A stretch of 64,000 nt of DNA from Perilla frutescens (Eukaryota > Streptophyta > Magnoliopsida > Lamiales > Lamiaceae). The stretch's first letter is position 1. The number at the start of each line of letters is the position of its first letter. Under the pieces are notes generated by a model that did no database searches, was not told the DNA's origin, and was given only the letters and a program-made list of their open reading frames with translations. The stretch is taken from the NCBI GenBank assembly GCA_026008535.1, contig BRKX01000018.1:19352088-19416087 (forward strand), in the 5' to 3' direction. The position numbers and the translations under genes are program-made. Below, piece by piece: positions 24,561-36,069 of the stretch.

Positions 24561-25008
24561 CGAAATTCCATTGTAATACTTTCAAAAAGTCAATTTTTAA
24601 TATTTTATTAGTTTTAAAATAATAAGAAAAAATGATGCAGAAATGTGACACAATTATATTTATTAATGTTTGCAAGATAATTCGTATTGAATGAATTGAT
24701 GAAATTTGTTTCCCCAATCAAGACGGATGTAGATTATAAATCATATAAGGACCCTATTTCTAAAGATAATGAATTGAATAATGTAAAAAAGGTAGAAAAA
24801 ATAATTTAATTAAAATTTAGGGAAAAAATATATACATCTCTATCTATATATCTAAGTACATAATATATACACAAACAAAAATAGAGTGTAAGAAAATAAA
24901 TTAGTAATTTATATATGTACATAATACACAATGTAACATATGCACGTGATATAAATATGCACAATGGATAAATAATACATAATATATATATATATATATA
25001 TGTTGTGA
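24561..25008. other. AT-rich sequence, no gene seen
   Basis: Short TA and TATG runs only. Confidence 0.5.
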
Positions 25009-26340
25009 CGTCCCAAATTTTCATAAATAGAAATATTTCATTTATATAATGAATAAAAGAGTTTAATACAGCGGAAGCAATATTTAAAATAAAATAATAT
25101 TTATTTAATTTTGACCATCACTCTATCTCCACATCATCGCCTGAGCTGCCTTAACCTAAAAAATAAATAGTTTTGGGGTGAGTGCTATTAACTCAGTAGG
25201 ATTACTGTATTTATCCAGATTATACACAATATGACTAAAAAATACATATCATATTAAGTATCATTTTCTTACAGCCTGTAGGCCGAACATGCAAACCGTA
25301 GGTTGAATAACTTTTCCTGTAGCCCGTCGGCCGAACATGCAACCCGTAGGTTGAGTAACTTTTCCTGCAGTCCGTAGGCTGAACATATAATTTTCCACAT
25401 ATAAACTGCATAATAAGGATAAATGAATATTTTGCATAATAATCCACATTGGATTCTCCACCTTAACTTGATCTTGAAGCGTAATAGTATTAAATATATC
25501 CACGCGTGCCGTCTAGCATAATAATAATTAATTAACATAATATTACTATGACATTTAGAATAAATATAAAAATAGATTTGGAGTAATAAATATATATATA
25601 TATATACATATATCTGTGTGTGCTCTTATATAAATATATATATTTACGTATATATGTATTGTATACATATGTGCTTGGCATATATAACTAAATATATTAT
25701 ATATATATTTACGTGAATGTGTGTGTGCGATTAAGTGTATATATATATATATAATATGCGTATATACATACACGTATATGTGTGTTGTGTGAGTGAATAG
25801 ATATGCAAACAAACACTAAAGGAGTCGTGACTTTTGAAAACTTGAGATAATTAGAACAAGAGGAGAAGTTTTTGATGTGATTTGAGTGCACTATTTATAT
25901 TAGTAGGCTAGAGCATGAAAATGGAAACATAGAATCAAAGATCAATTTGGTATTGATTGGAGGAAAATCAATAGAGACAAATAGGTGGATTGAAGATATT
26001 AATTGAATAAATTGATGTTTCCCTTTTACACAAATTCTCAAATATTAGAAGATCAAGTGGGCTAAAAGAAAAAACATATAGACTTCAATAAATTTTGGGC
26101 TTTTCTTAAAATACTTGATTTGAGCTCCTAGAATTTTGGAAGTGTACAATATTTTTATATATATGTTTGAATAGTTTCTCTTTCTAATTCCTTGGAGTTT
26201 TTCAGGAATCAAAATTATGAGTACTTGAAAAGTACTACTAGATGAATCAATAATGAACAAAAAGGCTTGTTTAATAACAAATGATTATACTAGAGGTTTC
26301 TGTACATTATATATTTAATAATTTATTACCTTCTTTATTT
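25009..26340 (-). mobile_element. Probable degraded Ty3/gypsy LTR, antisense
   Basis: Starts near TGTGACGTCCCAAATTTT. About 160 bp in, it has TTTGGGGTGAGTGCTATTAA and CTCAGTAGG; reverse-complemented these resemble the block in the intact gypsy LTR around 33825-33850 (CTAAGTACATTAGTGCTC...CCCCCTC). The probable solo LTR at 58492 has the same block. The other boundary was not found, so the end given is approximate. Confidence 0.35.
25272..25390. repeat. Tandem repeat of about 49-bp units
   Basis: Two full units and a partial third with GTAGGCCGAACATGCAA, CCGTAGGTTGA and TAACTTTTCCTG in order. Confidence 0.75.
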
Positions 26341-26484
26341 TATGAAACAACAAATACAACCTCGTAATTTATAAAATTAAACAAACACTAAAGCATCACG
26401 ATTTAATATATATTTATAGGTCATTGTGGTGCTACATCTTCTTCACTACGCATGACCTTTTAATTAAGGTAGATGAGTAGTAGG

Positions 26485-26697
26485 TGATGTTTGGTATAGA
26501 CATCATTTTAGGAGAGAAGATGCAAGAGAAAGTTGTATTTTTATCTATTTTCGTATGTTTATAGTAGAGATTCCAACTTCTCTCTTATTGAGAGATTTGT
26601 ACAACTCATAAGGAAAGAGATAATTTTATTCTAGGATGGATCAATTAGATCCCAATTTATAATTTATTTCCTTCTAACATATTACTTCCTTCTAACA
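26485..26697 (-). repeat. 3' LTR of the copia element
   Basis: On plus it begins TGATGTTTGGTATAGACATC and ends CCTTCTAACA. It is 213 bp and lacks the MITE found in the other LTR. Confidence 0.9.
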
Positions 26698-26709
26698 CTC
26701 CCCCTCAAG
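26698..26709 (-). other. Polypurine tract of the copia element
   Basis: On minus it reads TTGAGGGGGAG directly before the 3' LTR. Confidence 0.75.
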
Positions 26710-27124
26710 TTTAGTGATGGGATCACTGATACTTAACTTGATAAGAACTCCAGCAAAATTGGTAGCGTTCACAGCTTTAGTCAAAATGTCGGCTAGCTGA
26801 TGTTCTGATCAAACAAATGGTAACTCTACAATTCCACCTTCGATTTTCTCTTTAATAAAATGACGATCCACTTCCACATGCTTGGTTTTACCATGTTGAC
26901 CCTAATTGCAGCCTTATTGTCACAAAATAGCTGACATCTTTACTTTGGAGGAAATCTGATTTCAGTTAACAATTTCTGTAACCAAAGGACTTTAGTGAGC
27001 CCACTCTTGATTCCACGGAATTCAGCTTCAGCACTAGATAAGGCAACAATCTTTTGTCTCTTACTCTTCCACGTGACTAGATTTCCTCCTACAAAGGTGA
27101 AATATCCTCCGGTGGATCATCTAT

Positions 27125-28201
27125 CTACCAAATTCCGGCCCAATCTGCGTCAGTATAACCATGGATCTCCAGATTTTCGTGTTTCTTAAGTAAAACTCCA
27201 TATCCAACTGTCCCCTTTAAGTATCGAACAATTCTCAGTGCGGCCTCCATATGTTCTTTTTGAGGATGATGCACGAACTGGCTTACAACACTAACGACAT
27301 ACGCTATATCAGATCTAGTGTGAGATAGGTAAATTAACCTTCCCACAAGACGTTGGTATTTACCCCGATCAATCAATTCTGCTCCCTCTACAATCTGCAG
27401 CCCATGATTCACGACTATTGGAGTAATTGCCAGTTTACAGTCGAGCAGACCTGTCTCGACTAAGAGATCCAGAATGCACTTCCTTTGACGTAGAAATATG
27501 CCATTCTTCGACCTCAGTACTTCAACTCCGAGAAAGTATTTCAGGATTTCAAGATCTTTCATCTCAAACTCTTGGAACAAATTCAGCTTTAACCGGTTAT
27601 TTTCTTTGTTATCATTTCCAGTAATGATCATAATGTCTACATATATAATCAAACATATTACCCGGTTATCTCTTCTTTTCAGGAACAGAGTATGATCTGA
27701 GTTACTCTGTTGGTATCCGTACCTCATCATAGCCTTTGTGAATCTTCCAAACCAAGCCCTTGGAGACTGTTTAAGTCCGTACAGCGTCTTCTTCAATCTA
27801 CAACCTTCACCTCTTCCAAATTCTCCTGAAAAATCAGGAGATGCTTCCATATACACTTCTTTTTTTAACTCTCCATGTAGAAATTCATTAGTCACATCGA
27901 ACTGATACAGTGGCCAATCCAGGTTAGCCGCGATAGACAGCAAAACTCTCACAGTATTCATCTTAGCAACCGGAGAAAAGGTCTCTGAGTAATCAACTCC
28001 ATATGTCTGTGTATAGCCTTTTGCTACTAGTCGAGCCTTGTATCTCTCGATTTTACCATCAGATCGTCGTTTGATGGTAAAGACCCATCTGCAACCAACA
28101 GGCTTCTTGCTTTTCGGTAGCCGACACCTTTCCCATGTGTTATTTCTGGCTAATGCACTTATCTCTTTCTCCATAGCCTTTTTCCACTGGGTATGTTTCA
28201 T
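27125..28201 (-). pseudogene. Copia reverse transcriptase and start of RNase H
   Basis: An open stretch of 358 residues. It has the copia RT motifs CRWVFTIKRRSDG, RYKARLVAKGYTQ, VDYSETFSPVAK and GCRLKKTLYGLKQSPRAW, then the start of RNase H (HGYTDADWAG), where the frame is lost. The catalytic box reads YVDI instead of YVDD, removing a catalytic aspartate, and the usual FDVKNAFLHG region reads FDVTNEFLHG. The enzyme should be inactive even without the frame breaks. Confidence 0.9.
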
Positions 28202-28319
28202 GGCTTTCTCAACAGACCGAGGAATCTCTTCTTCTCCAAGAAGAGCAATTTCAAAAGCTTGTGTTGTCTCAGTAAGATTGCCTTTAGCGCAATTCCCAAT
28301 AGAATACTTTCTTCATCTC

Positions 28320-28841
28320 CTAGTATGTTTTGGAGAATATCGCTTTGGTGGGACCCCCCGTACTCCTAGGTGGCAGCACATAATGACCTGTCTCTATATC
28401 ATCAACTTCATTCTCAGCAACTTGATCTTCATTCTCAGCATCTTGACTACTTATCATGTCATTATTATTAGTTTCAAGAACAGGACTAGTCTCAATAGTG
28501 TCACGAATGGGTACTTCAGATATCAGGAATGGTGGGGAGGATTTTTCGGCATTGACATCAAGCTCGGTAGACTGTATAGCATCAGAAGGTATCTCAGTGG
28601 TGCTGTTAACTTCGTCTGTTGGACCTGTTTCCGAGACAGAGCTTGACATTGGCATGGATAACCAGTTTAAGGAGTCACTCCCTTCCCGATTCTCCCCCTG
28701 AATACTAAGCTGATGCTGGTAAAAATACTCAGTTTCAAGGAAATCACAGTTCATGGTGGTGAACATGTGACGAGTTTTGGGATCATAGCACCGATACCCT
28801 TTCTGATGTAAACGATAGCCGACAAAAATACATTTGACCAC
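28320..28841 (-). pseudogene. Copia integrase C-terminal part
   Basis: Contains KCIFVGYRLHQKGYRCYDP and TMNCDFLETEYFY, the conserved block after the integrase core in copia polyproteins, then a variable acidic Ser/Thr-rich linker. It is in a different frame from the reverse transcriptase, so a frameshift separates them. Confidence 0.8.
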
Positions 28842-28849
28842 ACGCGGAG

Positions 28850-29880
28850 AAAGTTTGTGCCGGTTATGTTTAGGTATGTGAACATAGACCGAACAACTAA
28901 AGACTCGTGGTTACAAAGTGAGAGCAACATATATTTGAGCCTGAGTAGAAAGAAACTGCAAAGGAGTTTGTAGTTTCAAGACTTTGGTAGGAAGACGATT
29001 TAATAGATACATGGGGGTAGCTAAGACTCCGGGCCAAAACACTATGGGAGCTTGGGATTTAATCAACATTGCACGGGCCATTTCTAAGAGAATTTTTTTT
29101 TCATTCGGCTACACCATTCTGTTCAGGGGTGTGAGGGCAAGAGGTTTGGTGGATCATTTCTGTGGTAGCACAAAATTATTTCATACGGATATTAACATAT
29201 TCCCCTCCCCCATTATCAGACCGTAAGACCTGGATATTTTTCTAGAATTGAGTTTTTACTAAGGCATAAAAATGAGTAAATTTATCAAAAACCTCAGATT
29301 TATGTTTCAGAAAATATATCCATGTCATGCGAGAACAATCATCAACAAAAAGAAGGAAATATTAAAATCTAGAACCCCCAATAACAGGTGCAGGACCCCA
29401 CACATCAGAATGAACCAATGAGGAAATATTATCAACCCGAGTATTGTTAAGCTTATATGAATGTCTATGACTCTTGGCCAAAAAACAGGTCTCACAATAC
29501 ATATTCTGGGAAATGGCTAATTTAGGGAAAAGCAATTTTAAATAACCCGTGGAGGGGTGTCATAACCGACAATGCCAAAGCCAAGCAATCCGGTCGCCAG
29601 GTCCGTGAGTCAGCATCACAACACCTTTTTGAGCTATTTCGTCCACATAGTACAGTCCACTTCACTCAGTGCCACGCCCAATAATCGCCCTCGTTCTGAT
29701 ATCCTGTAAAAGACAGAAGGTAGGTTGCATTAGGAGAGTGCAATTTAGCTCCTTTGTGACATGACTGATAGAGAGAAGTTTATGTGACAAAGATGAGACA
29801 AAAAGATAATTTGACAGTCTTCAAGTAGGGGACAGATTGATAGTTCCGGCTCCTTTAACTGGAGCTAATTCCCCATTAGC
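28850..29880 (-). pseudogene. Copia integrase core region, broken into short frames
   Basis: This lies between the protease start and integrase C-terminal part and must hold the integrase core by position, but no long minus-strand frame survives. Assignment rests on order within the element. Confidence 0.55.
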
Positions 29881-29883
29881 AGT

Positions 29884-30648
29884 TTAGACATGAGTTCTCC
29901 AGAAAGGTGTAAACTGCACAAAATCATTTTTATCGAAAGTCATGGTGTTGGTTGCACCACAGTCAAAAATCCATTGTTCATTTTTTTCTGTACCAACATT
30001 GGGAACGGTACAAGCTGTGGAAATATCTTCAAGGACCTGAAAACAGTTAACAAGTTTTACAAGGGCCAAGTTGCAATTTTCCCTTTTATATTTTTCGCCC
30101 AAATACAAATTGGGAGCCAGCTGTGTCGTCACCCTTTTACCTTCCGTGGGTGAATAAACCCTAGCTTCTGTCTCTCTGCCTTTAGTCACTTCTACTGTGC
30201 CACCTCTAATCACGTCGCCGCCATTAATAACGGTGTTGCCCACTCCGGCGCTGGTAGCCCGGTCGGTGGCGTTGGCTGCAGTGGCGACGCCACCTCTGTT
30301 CTTGACCGGAAGCTTCATCTTCTTCGTCTCATCCCACCACTCCGGGTATCCGACCAGCTGAAAACACGAATCCTTCGTGTGTTTCTTCATACCACAGTGC
30401 GAGCACATTAATTTGCTCTTATCTTCTCGAGGCCAGTTTTTCTTTTGCGTGGAGCAATTCTGATCCTTAGCTGCTAGTCTGACCCCGATGCCCGATGATG
30501 TGCCTCCTCCGTCGACGACTACCGACCGGAGAATCCAGTCCCTGGTGGTCTCGTGCCTCACCATCGCGTAGGCAAAATCCACTAAGGGCAGGGGCTCTTT
30601 CTTGAGGATAACATTCTTCACAGGTTTGTATCTATCACTCAATGCCAT
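29884..30648 (-). pseudogene. Copia gag C-terminal part, zinc knuckle and protease start
   Basis: 254 residues with the gag end, the zinc knuckle CSHCGMKKHTKDSC (C-x2-C-x4-H-x4-C intact), GYPEWW after it, and the protease start WIFDCGATNTMT. The active-site triad normally reads D-S/T-G; here the middle residue is Cys. Confidence 0.85.
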
Positions 30649-30795
30649 GATAAACTGAAATAGCCTCTATTGTTGTATGATTCTGTTAAAAGTGTCGATA
30701 TCTTTAGAACATTCCATGGGGTTTGGTTCTTTGCGATCGATTGACATCCATATGTCTTGGAAATTCACCCATATCTCTTCTAATGTGAAATCTTC

Positions 30796-31308
30796 TTACT
30801 GCATAGTGTTTGCCTTTCTGTATAGATCAAAAACTTGGATGGAGTCGGTACCGCTCCCGTAGATGAGTGCTAATCCATCCCACACGGCTTTAGCCGTGGG
30901 ATGTTTTGAAACACTGTTGATCAGGTTGGGTTCAACATTCTGGACCAACCATGTAAATACACATTGGTCATCTTGTTCCCACCGTTTGTATGTTGGATCT
31001 GTGGTGGCCGGTGGGTCGCCGATGAGGTACGACGCTTTTCCCCTGCCTCCAATTGCTTTCTTCATTAGTATTACCCATAACGGGTAGTTGTCTCCGTTAA
31101 GTTTGGATCCTATTGACAAAGATTCGGTATTTGTGTTTTGTGATGTTTGCAAGCCGAGGTTGTTTTTGAGGAAATTGGCTAATTGGATGGTTAATTCATC
31201 TGGTATATTGGTGTGATTCTCATTTGTAGTCTCGGTTGTTTCTGACATGGTTATATGTGTTTCCAGTTGCAGATTACAACTGTCTTGGCTGAAAGGATTG
31301 AGAGACAT
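30796..31308 (-). pseudogene. Copia gag N-terminal part (UBN2-type)
   Basis: About 170 residues. The core GSKLNGDNYPLW...WEQDDQ...WDGL is the usual gag opening of plant copia elements. The frame ends at a stop after NTMQ. The following gag part reappears in the same frame at 30648 after two further stops, so gag is interrupted by stops rather than a shift. Confidence 0.85.
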
Positions 31309-31341
31309 ATTCACAGACAATGATGAAGTAATTTCTAAGTC

Positions 31342-31357
31342 TCCTGCTTTAATACCA
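31342..31357 (-). other. Primer-binding site of the copia element
   Basis: On minus it reads TGGTATTAAAGC next to the 5' LTR; the plant tRNA-iMet site TGGTATCAGAGC with two changes. Confidence 0.75.
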
Positions 31358-31804
31358 TGATGTATGGTATAGACATCATTTTAGGAGAGAAGATGCAAGA
31401 GAAAGTTGTATTTTTAGGCAATGTTTAGTAGCCTTGATAAAGGCATATTAGTAAAGCTATCCAGTAAGAACCGTGTGTTTGGTAGCCATTTCTCGTTCAC
31501 ACGAGACCCAGTCCTAACGCGAGGCCCGGGGTGTAATTTACTGATTCGGCTGGATAATGTATCCGACGCCCCCCTCGATTACAATTTCTAACGTAGCAAT
31601 CTTAGTATATATGCCTTTATCTAGGCTACCAAACACCGCCTTATTTATTTTCGTATGTTTACAATAGAGATCCCAACTTCTCTCTTATTGAGAGATTTGT
31701 ACAACTCATAACTCATAAGGAAAGAGATAATTTTATTCTAGGATGGATCAATTAGATCCCAATTTATAGTTTATTTCCTTCTAACATATTAATTCCTTCT
31801 GACA
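31358..31804 (-). repeat. 5' LTR of the copia element, interrupted by a MITE
   Basis: Without the 224-bp MITE and its 3-bp duplication the LTR is 220 bp. The 7-bp excess over the other LTR is a direct ACTCATA duplication. Confidence 0.9.
31417..31640. mobile_element. Tourist-like MITE (PIF/Harbinger type)
   Basis: Inverted ends GGCAATGTTTAGTAGCCTTG and, at the right, CTAGGCTACCAAACACCGCC, with TTA on both sides (31414-31416 and 31641-31643). The TTA target and GG..TGTTTGGTAGCC ends are hallmarks of Tourist elements. It is 224 bp, non-coding and inside the copia LTR. The empty site is seen in the sister LTR. Confidence 0.9.
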
Positions 31805-31809
31805 GTAGG

Positions 31810-32500
31810 GGCATGACAGATACACTAATAAAATAAAATATAGGTAGCTCAAATTAATAACTAATTATCATCTATCTACTCATGGCTCATCTGCTTCCAA
31901 ACGTAAATTTATTTCATAAAAGTTAATATATATATATATATGTGTATATATATAATAAAGACCTAAAAGCATAAAAGTTCTCTTGCTTGAATATTGTATA
32001 TTGAACACCACTAAAACGTATTTTAATTTCAGATATAAATCCAAAAACAACGAATATCCTTTAACAAAATTTAACAAAAAATGGTAGCTATAATAATAAT
32101 AATCATCATCATCATCATTTACTAGAATTTAATTATTTTAGGCACACAACTACAAGTCTAAAACCTAATTATATAATCGATTGTTCAACAGTTTTTTTTT
32201 TTTTTTTTGAAAACAACTATATAATCTTCTTCTTATTTTTTATACCCCTATAAAACCTTATAAAAGTTAAACACTGTATGTATAGTTAGAGTGTTTGGTT
32301 AATTATAGGCTCATTAAAACAAAGTATACGATATTTTAGAGATTATCACCTCCTCTAAAGTGGCTGGCAATCATTTTTTAAAAATATTTATATTGCTTCC
32401 AAAATAAAATGTTACACGAGTCTATATTAGCTAGCTCTTCTGCAAAAATAAGGGTACGTACCTAACCTTTTTTGAGAGCTCATTATATTTAAAATAAATA
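31810..32500. other. AT-rich sequence, no gene seen
   Basis: Short TA and (TCA)n runs only (near 31930 and 32095-32118). Confidence 0.5.
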
Positions 32501-32804
32501 CTCCCTCCGTTTCGAAATGTTTGTTGTTTTAAGTTTTTTATCTAGAATTAATAATTAATTTTATAGACAAACATACACATCCCTCATATATATCATAAAA
32601 TCTAATTCATCTATATTTTCCTAAAAAATAACAACATTTTCTCTCTCCATATATTTTTCTTTCTCCATTTTGTTATAATCAAGAAATATTGTAGGATTTT
32701 AGAGGGTTAAAATTGAGAGAGAGGATGTCAAATTATAAAAAACAACAAACATTTTGAAACAAAACAAAAAATCTAAAACAACAAACATTTCGAAACGGAG
32801 GGAG
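32501..32804. mobile_element. Stowaway-like MITE
   Basis: Ends CTCCCTCCGTTTCGAAATGT and ACATTTCGAAACGGAGGGAG are perfectly inverted; TA on both sides. 304 bp. Confidence 0.9.
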
Positions 32805-32938
32805 TATATATTATAATTTTATTTATCTTTTTTTATGAATAATTTTTATGTTTGGAATGGATGAAATCATTTTAATTCATATTTCATTATAGGAGAATTG
32901 TCAATTTAGAATCTGAAAGATTGATAATCTATTAATTC

Positions 32939-34361
32939 TGTAACACCCCAGATTTTCGGATAAAATTTAGAGGATTGTTAATAGTAATTAATTAGTTAAG
33001 GAAGAAATTTAAATAAGTTTAATTGAGGTCAGATGTCAGTCACGACTTTAGGGGTCAGTTTTCGTGAAAATCGTCTTTTTGGAAAATGTGATCCTAATTC
33101 TTTTATGGTCATTCATGGTTTTGTTAGAAAGGTTTTAACTCAAGGAGAATGCCAGTGTTTTCAGATTTTAATTATAAAGTCAATTGAGTTCTCGGTGATG
33201 AAAAACGTATTTGAGAGGTGAATGAATAGTAACTTTTGTGTACGTTCGTGTTTTGAGAAATTTATGAAATCCTCCTCGCTGATCCGAGTCTAGTTCTGTC
33301 AGGCCCCTCTTATGGGAAATAACTCATTTAGAGTTATATTTAGCTACAATTCGTATTTATTTACGTTCATCTCCTTGTATTTGAATGCTTATGCTTTGTT
33401 AAAGCTCGTATAGTTAAGGATTAAGGATTGCCTTGTTAGGGTAGCATTAAATCCCTTATAGGCCAAGATCATGCAATATTAAAGGATTAGCCCTTAGACG
33501 TTGCTCTAAGATTGGTTTTGCTAGCAAGGTTAAGAAAGGAAGGAACTTAGCATTTCGCTTAAGCAGGATTTGAGTTCAGAACTTTTAAGGGAGTCACTGC
33601 TGGGTTCATTCCCTCGCAAACTCGTTTGGATAATTGAGGTAACCCCTCTTCTATCGTATGGCATGCCTAACGGTGCAGTTGACATCAGGTTTGAGCCAGG
33701 AAGGGCCCAAAAGAAAAGAAAAAGGTTTTACGGATATGGAGAGGGCTTTTGCGTTTTGCTCTCCATATACCGTCAGTTAATTGTTGGATATCTTGAAGTT
33801 ATTAAAGTGTTTTCGTTAAAAACCCACTAAGTACATTAGTGCTCATGCCCCCTCTTTTTCAAATGTTTTCAGGTTGAGATGCTGAGGATGTTGGTGGCTG
33901 TGGATGTGGGTTGGCTGCCAAGATTGTTTTGCTATATTAATAAGTTTATTTGAAAACCCATGATGTTTCTGCTTCTCTGATACACTCGTATTTATTTCTA
34001 AGCTATGTTATGTTTATCCAAGATTCTATGAATAGTTCCCAGACATGGTTATATATGCAAGTAATGCATATTAAATATCATTTCCGCTTCTCGAGTATAT
34101 TTCCTTCGCCTATAAAAAGGCTCATTAACTGTTCGACTTATAGATAAGACCTATGCTTGTTAGTATCTGATTGAGTTAGCCGTTTTATCCCGCTAAAGCA
34201 TGCTTTCTTCTAAACAAATAAACCTAAGTATCATCATCTATCCTTGAAAGTATATCTTAATTTGTAAACTCCCTTTGATAAACTCTCGTCCTTATTCGTT
34301 AATCCCTTAATAACACCCCGTCCCCATTCGTTAATCCCTATCTCGGGACCGGGCTGTTACA
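32939..34361 (+). repeat. 5' LTR of the gypsy element, internal deletion
   Basis: Begins TGTAACACCCCAGATTTTCG and ends GGACCGGGCTGTTACA. It lacks the segment present at about 40985-42810 of the 3' LTR, including the TATA box, but keeps a segment of about 640 bp (33688-34330) that the 3' LTR has lost. Confidence 0.9.
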
Positions 34362-34363
34362 GT

Positions 34364-34375
34364 TGGTATCAGAGC
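34364..34375 (+). other. Primer-binding site (tRNA-iMet) of the gypsy element
   Basis: Perfect TGGTATCAGAGC, two bases after the 5' LTR. Confidence 0.92.
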
Positions 34376-34915
34376 TAGGTTTGCAATTCTGCAGACATGT
34401 CTCTTTGTTTAAGTTAAGCTAAGTGTTTATGTGCATATAAGTTGTTCTTTGATGAGTGAAAGCAGCAACCCACAGCTCGCCATCACCCTCGTATCCTCAA
34501 CCAAAAATCAAGGTATGATAGTATAGAAATTTTGGATGTTGGATTCATGATTTTTGGAATACAGGAAAGGAAAAGATTTGAGCAAGCATACCTGATTTGT
34601 GGATAAGAGAAAAACCGTGAGAATGAAATTCCAAGTAAAAGGTGTTTGGGTAAGACGATTTCCAAGATGGAAAGTTTGTGAAAAGATTTTTCAATCCTAA
34701 CAAGGCTTGAATTCATTTCTCGAAATTTTTAGCTCAAGAAAAAGGTAAATATGTATGTTTAAAGACTTTGGGCACCAAGATTTTTATAAAAAAAATGTCA
34801 ACTGCTTTTAAAAGGAGCTATGCATGCAAAGATAAAATCTAGACGTTAGTATGATCTAAGGAAAACCTTAGGTATCCCTTTTATAATCTAGACTGATTAA
34901 GTTATTCTCTTCTAG

Positions 34916-35687
34916 ATGGTTAAGCGTCGTTCGACAGCTAGGAAAAGCGTATCTCTTTTTCGCCCTGTGCAAGAAAGGGTCGAAAGGTTCAAAAGGGAAA
35001 CCTGGAACGGCAACGAGCAGTTGCTATCCTATATGGTGAGGTACCTTGAAAGGTGGGCTTGGGCGAACAGCTACGGAGGAGAGCCCGGAAGCGTATCCGA
35101 CTTAAAAACGTGCATCCACATGTGTGAGCACGCGCCACCTGCTTGGAGGCCTACAATGTACCGTATCCTGCAAAGCACGATCAGCCGTGATCCCAAGACG
35201 TACGCCGAGATTGGAAATCTGACGGAGTTCTCCTCAGCCTTGATGGCTCGTTGGGTGTCGGAATATGGCCACGTGCATGCCTTAGTCGAGCAGCAACCAG
35301 ACACAAAACCCCTCCCTCGTGGTAGAGTTAAAACTGCAAAGGGTGACTCTCAATAGTCCCCCTGGATTTCAAGCGCCACGACCTCACGATGAAGGAACCT
35401 CAGGAGCGGGACCCTCAAATGTCCGGATCATAAATCACACTGAGTCCCTGTTTTTCTGCACTCCTCAAGTGAACCAGTGGACCCTTGTGTCCGCTTCTCA
35501 AGGTCTGGGATAGTGTATGCCCTATCAGTATCCCGAAGGGAGCATCCGCATGAGGACGTTCAAGTTCAGCGTCCCAGAGACAGTTGAAGTTGAAGATGAG
35601 GAAGAAGAAGAAGAGGACCCGGAGGAGGGCGAAAAGGAAGTGGGGTCTCCATGCAAGGAGAAAGGGAAGGGCCCTGCTTATGATTAA
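34916..35687 (+). pseudogene. Unrecognised ORF between primer site and gag of the gypsy element
   Basis: Starts ATG at 34916 and reads 146 residues, basic at the front (MVKRRSTARKSV), with Trp/Arg-rich middle (YLERWAWANSYGG, APPAWRPTMYRIL). The frame changes near 35340 and continues in another frame, with one stop at 35511, to TAA at 35685. The tail is strongly acidic (VEVEDEEEEEEDPEEG) and then Lys-rich. It has none of the gag motifs, which appear separately from 36070. I do not recognise it. A single shift and single stop over about 255 codons suggest that it was once coding. Confidence 0.5.
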
Positions 35688-36069
35688 GCATTAGTAGGAA
35701 GTGTAGGAGGTGTTGATATTAGAACACCTAGTTGTCTGATCTATCTGCTGTCTATCTGGTTTTTTTTTTCTGATGTCCGTTTAATCCGCTTTAACCAAGA
35801 TCCTAATATGTAATATATGCTTTAACTTTCCAGACTCTAATAGTGGCAGTGAATTTTCCAAGAGACTGCCCTATCCGTTGTAACCTATAACTTATTCTAT
35901 GATATCGATGCCAAAAGTCCTCTTAATGAGGCAATTTTCCCCATCATGCTTGAATGTTGTTTAAATTTCCGCCTTGTTTGATTTATCTTACGTAAATTAA
36001 AGACCTTATCAAAAGGCATTCTTGCTTTGTGCGAATTCAATCGAGCGTCGTTAATATCTAGTTCTTTAG

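Larger units (their letters stand above)
26485..31804 (-). mobile_element. Ty1/copia LTR retrotransposon, complete outline, inactive
   Basis: Exact 5-bp target duplication GTAGG (26480-26484 and 31805-31809). The LTRs are 26485-26697 and 31358-31804; the second is longer because it contains a Tourist MITE. Minus-strand order from the right LTR: primer site, gag, zinc knuckle, protease start, integrase remains, reverse transcriptase, RNase H start, polypurine tract GAGGGGGAG, LTR. The order integrase before reverse transcriptase defines Ty1/copia. Several frameshifts and stops make it non-autonomous now. Confidence 0.93.

Noticed and set aside
25555..25812. Minus-strand frame of Tyr/Ile/His repeats
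   Set aside because: Translation of TA-rich microsatellite DNA.
33033..33221. Small frame in the gypsy 5' LTR, repeated at 40692-40874
   Set aside because: Present only because both LTRs share the sequence; no coding signature and no role known for LTR frames.
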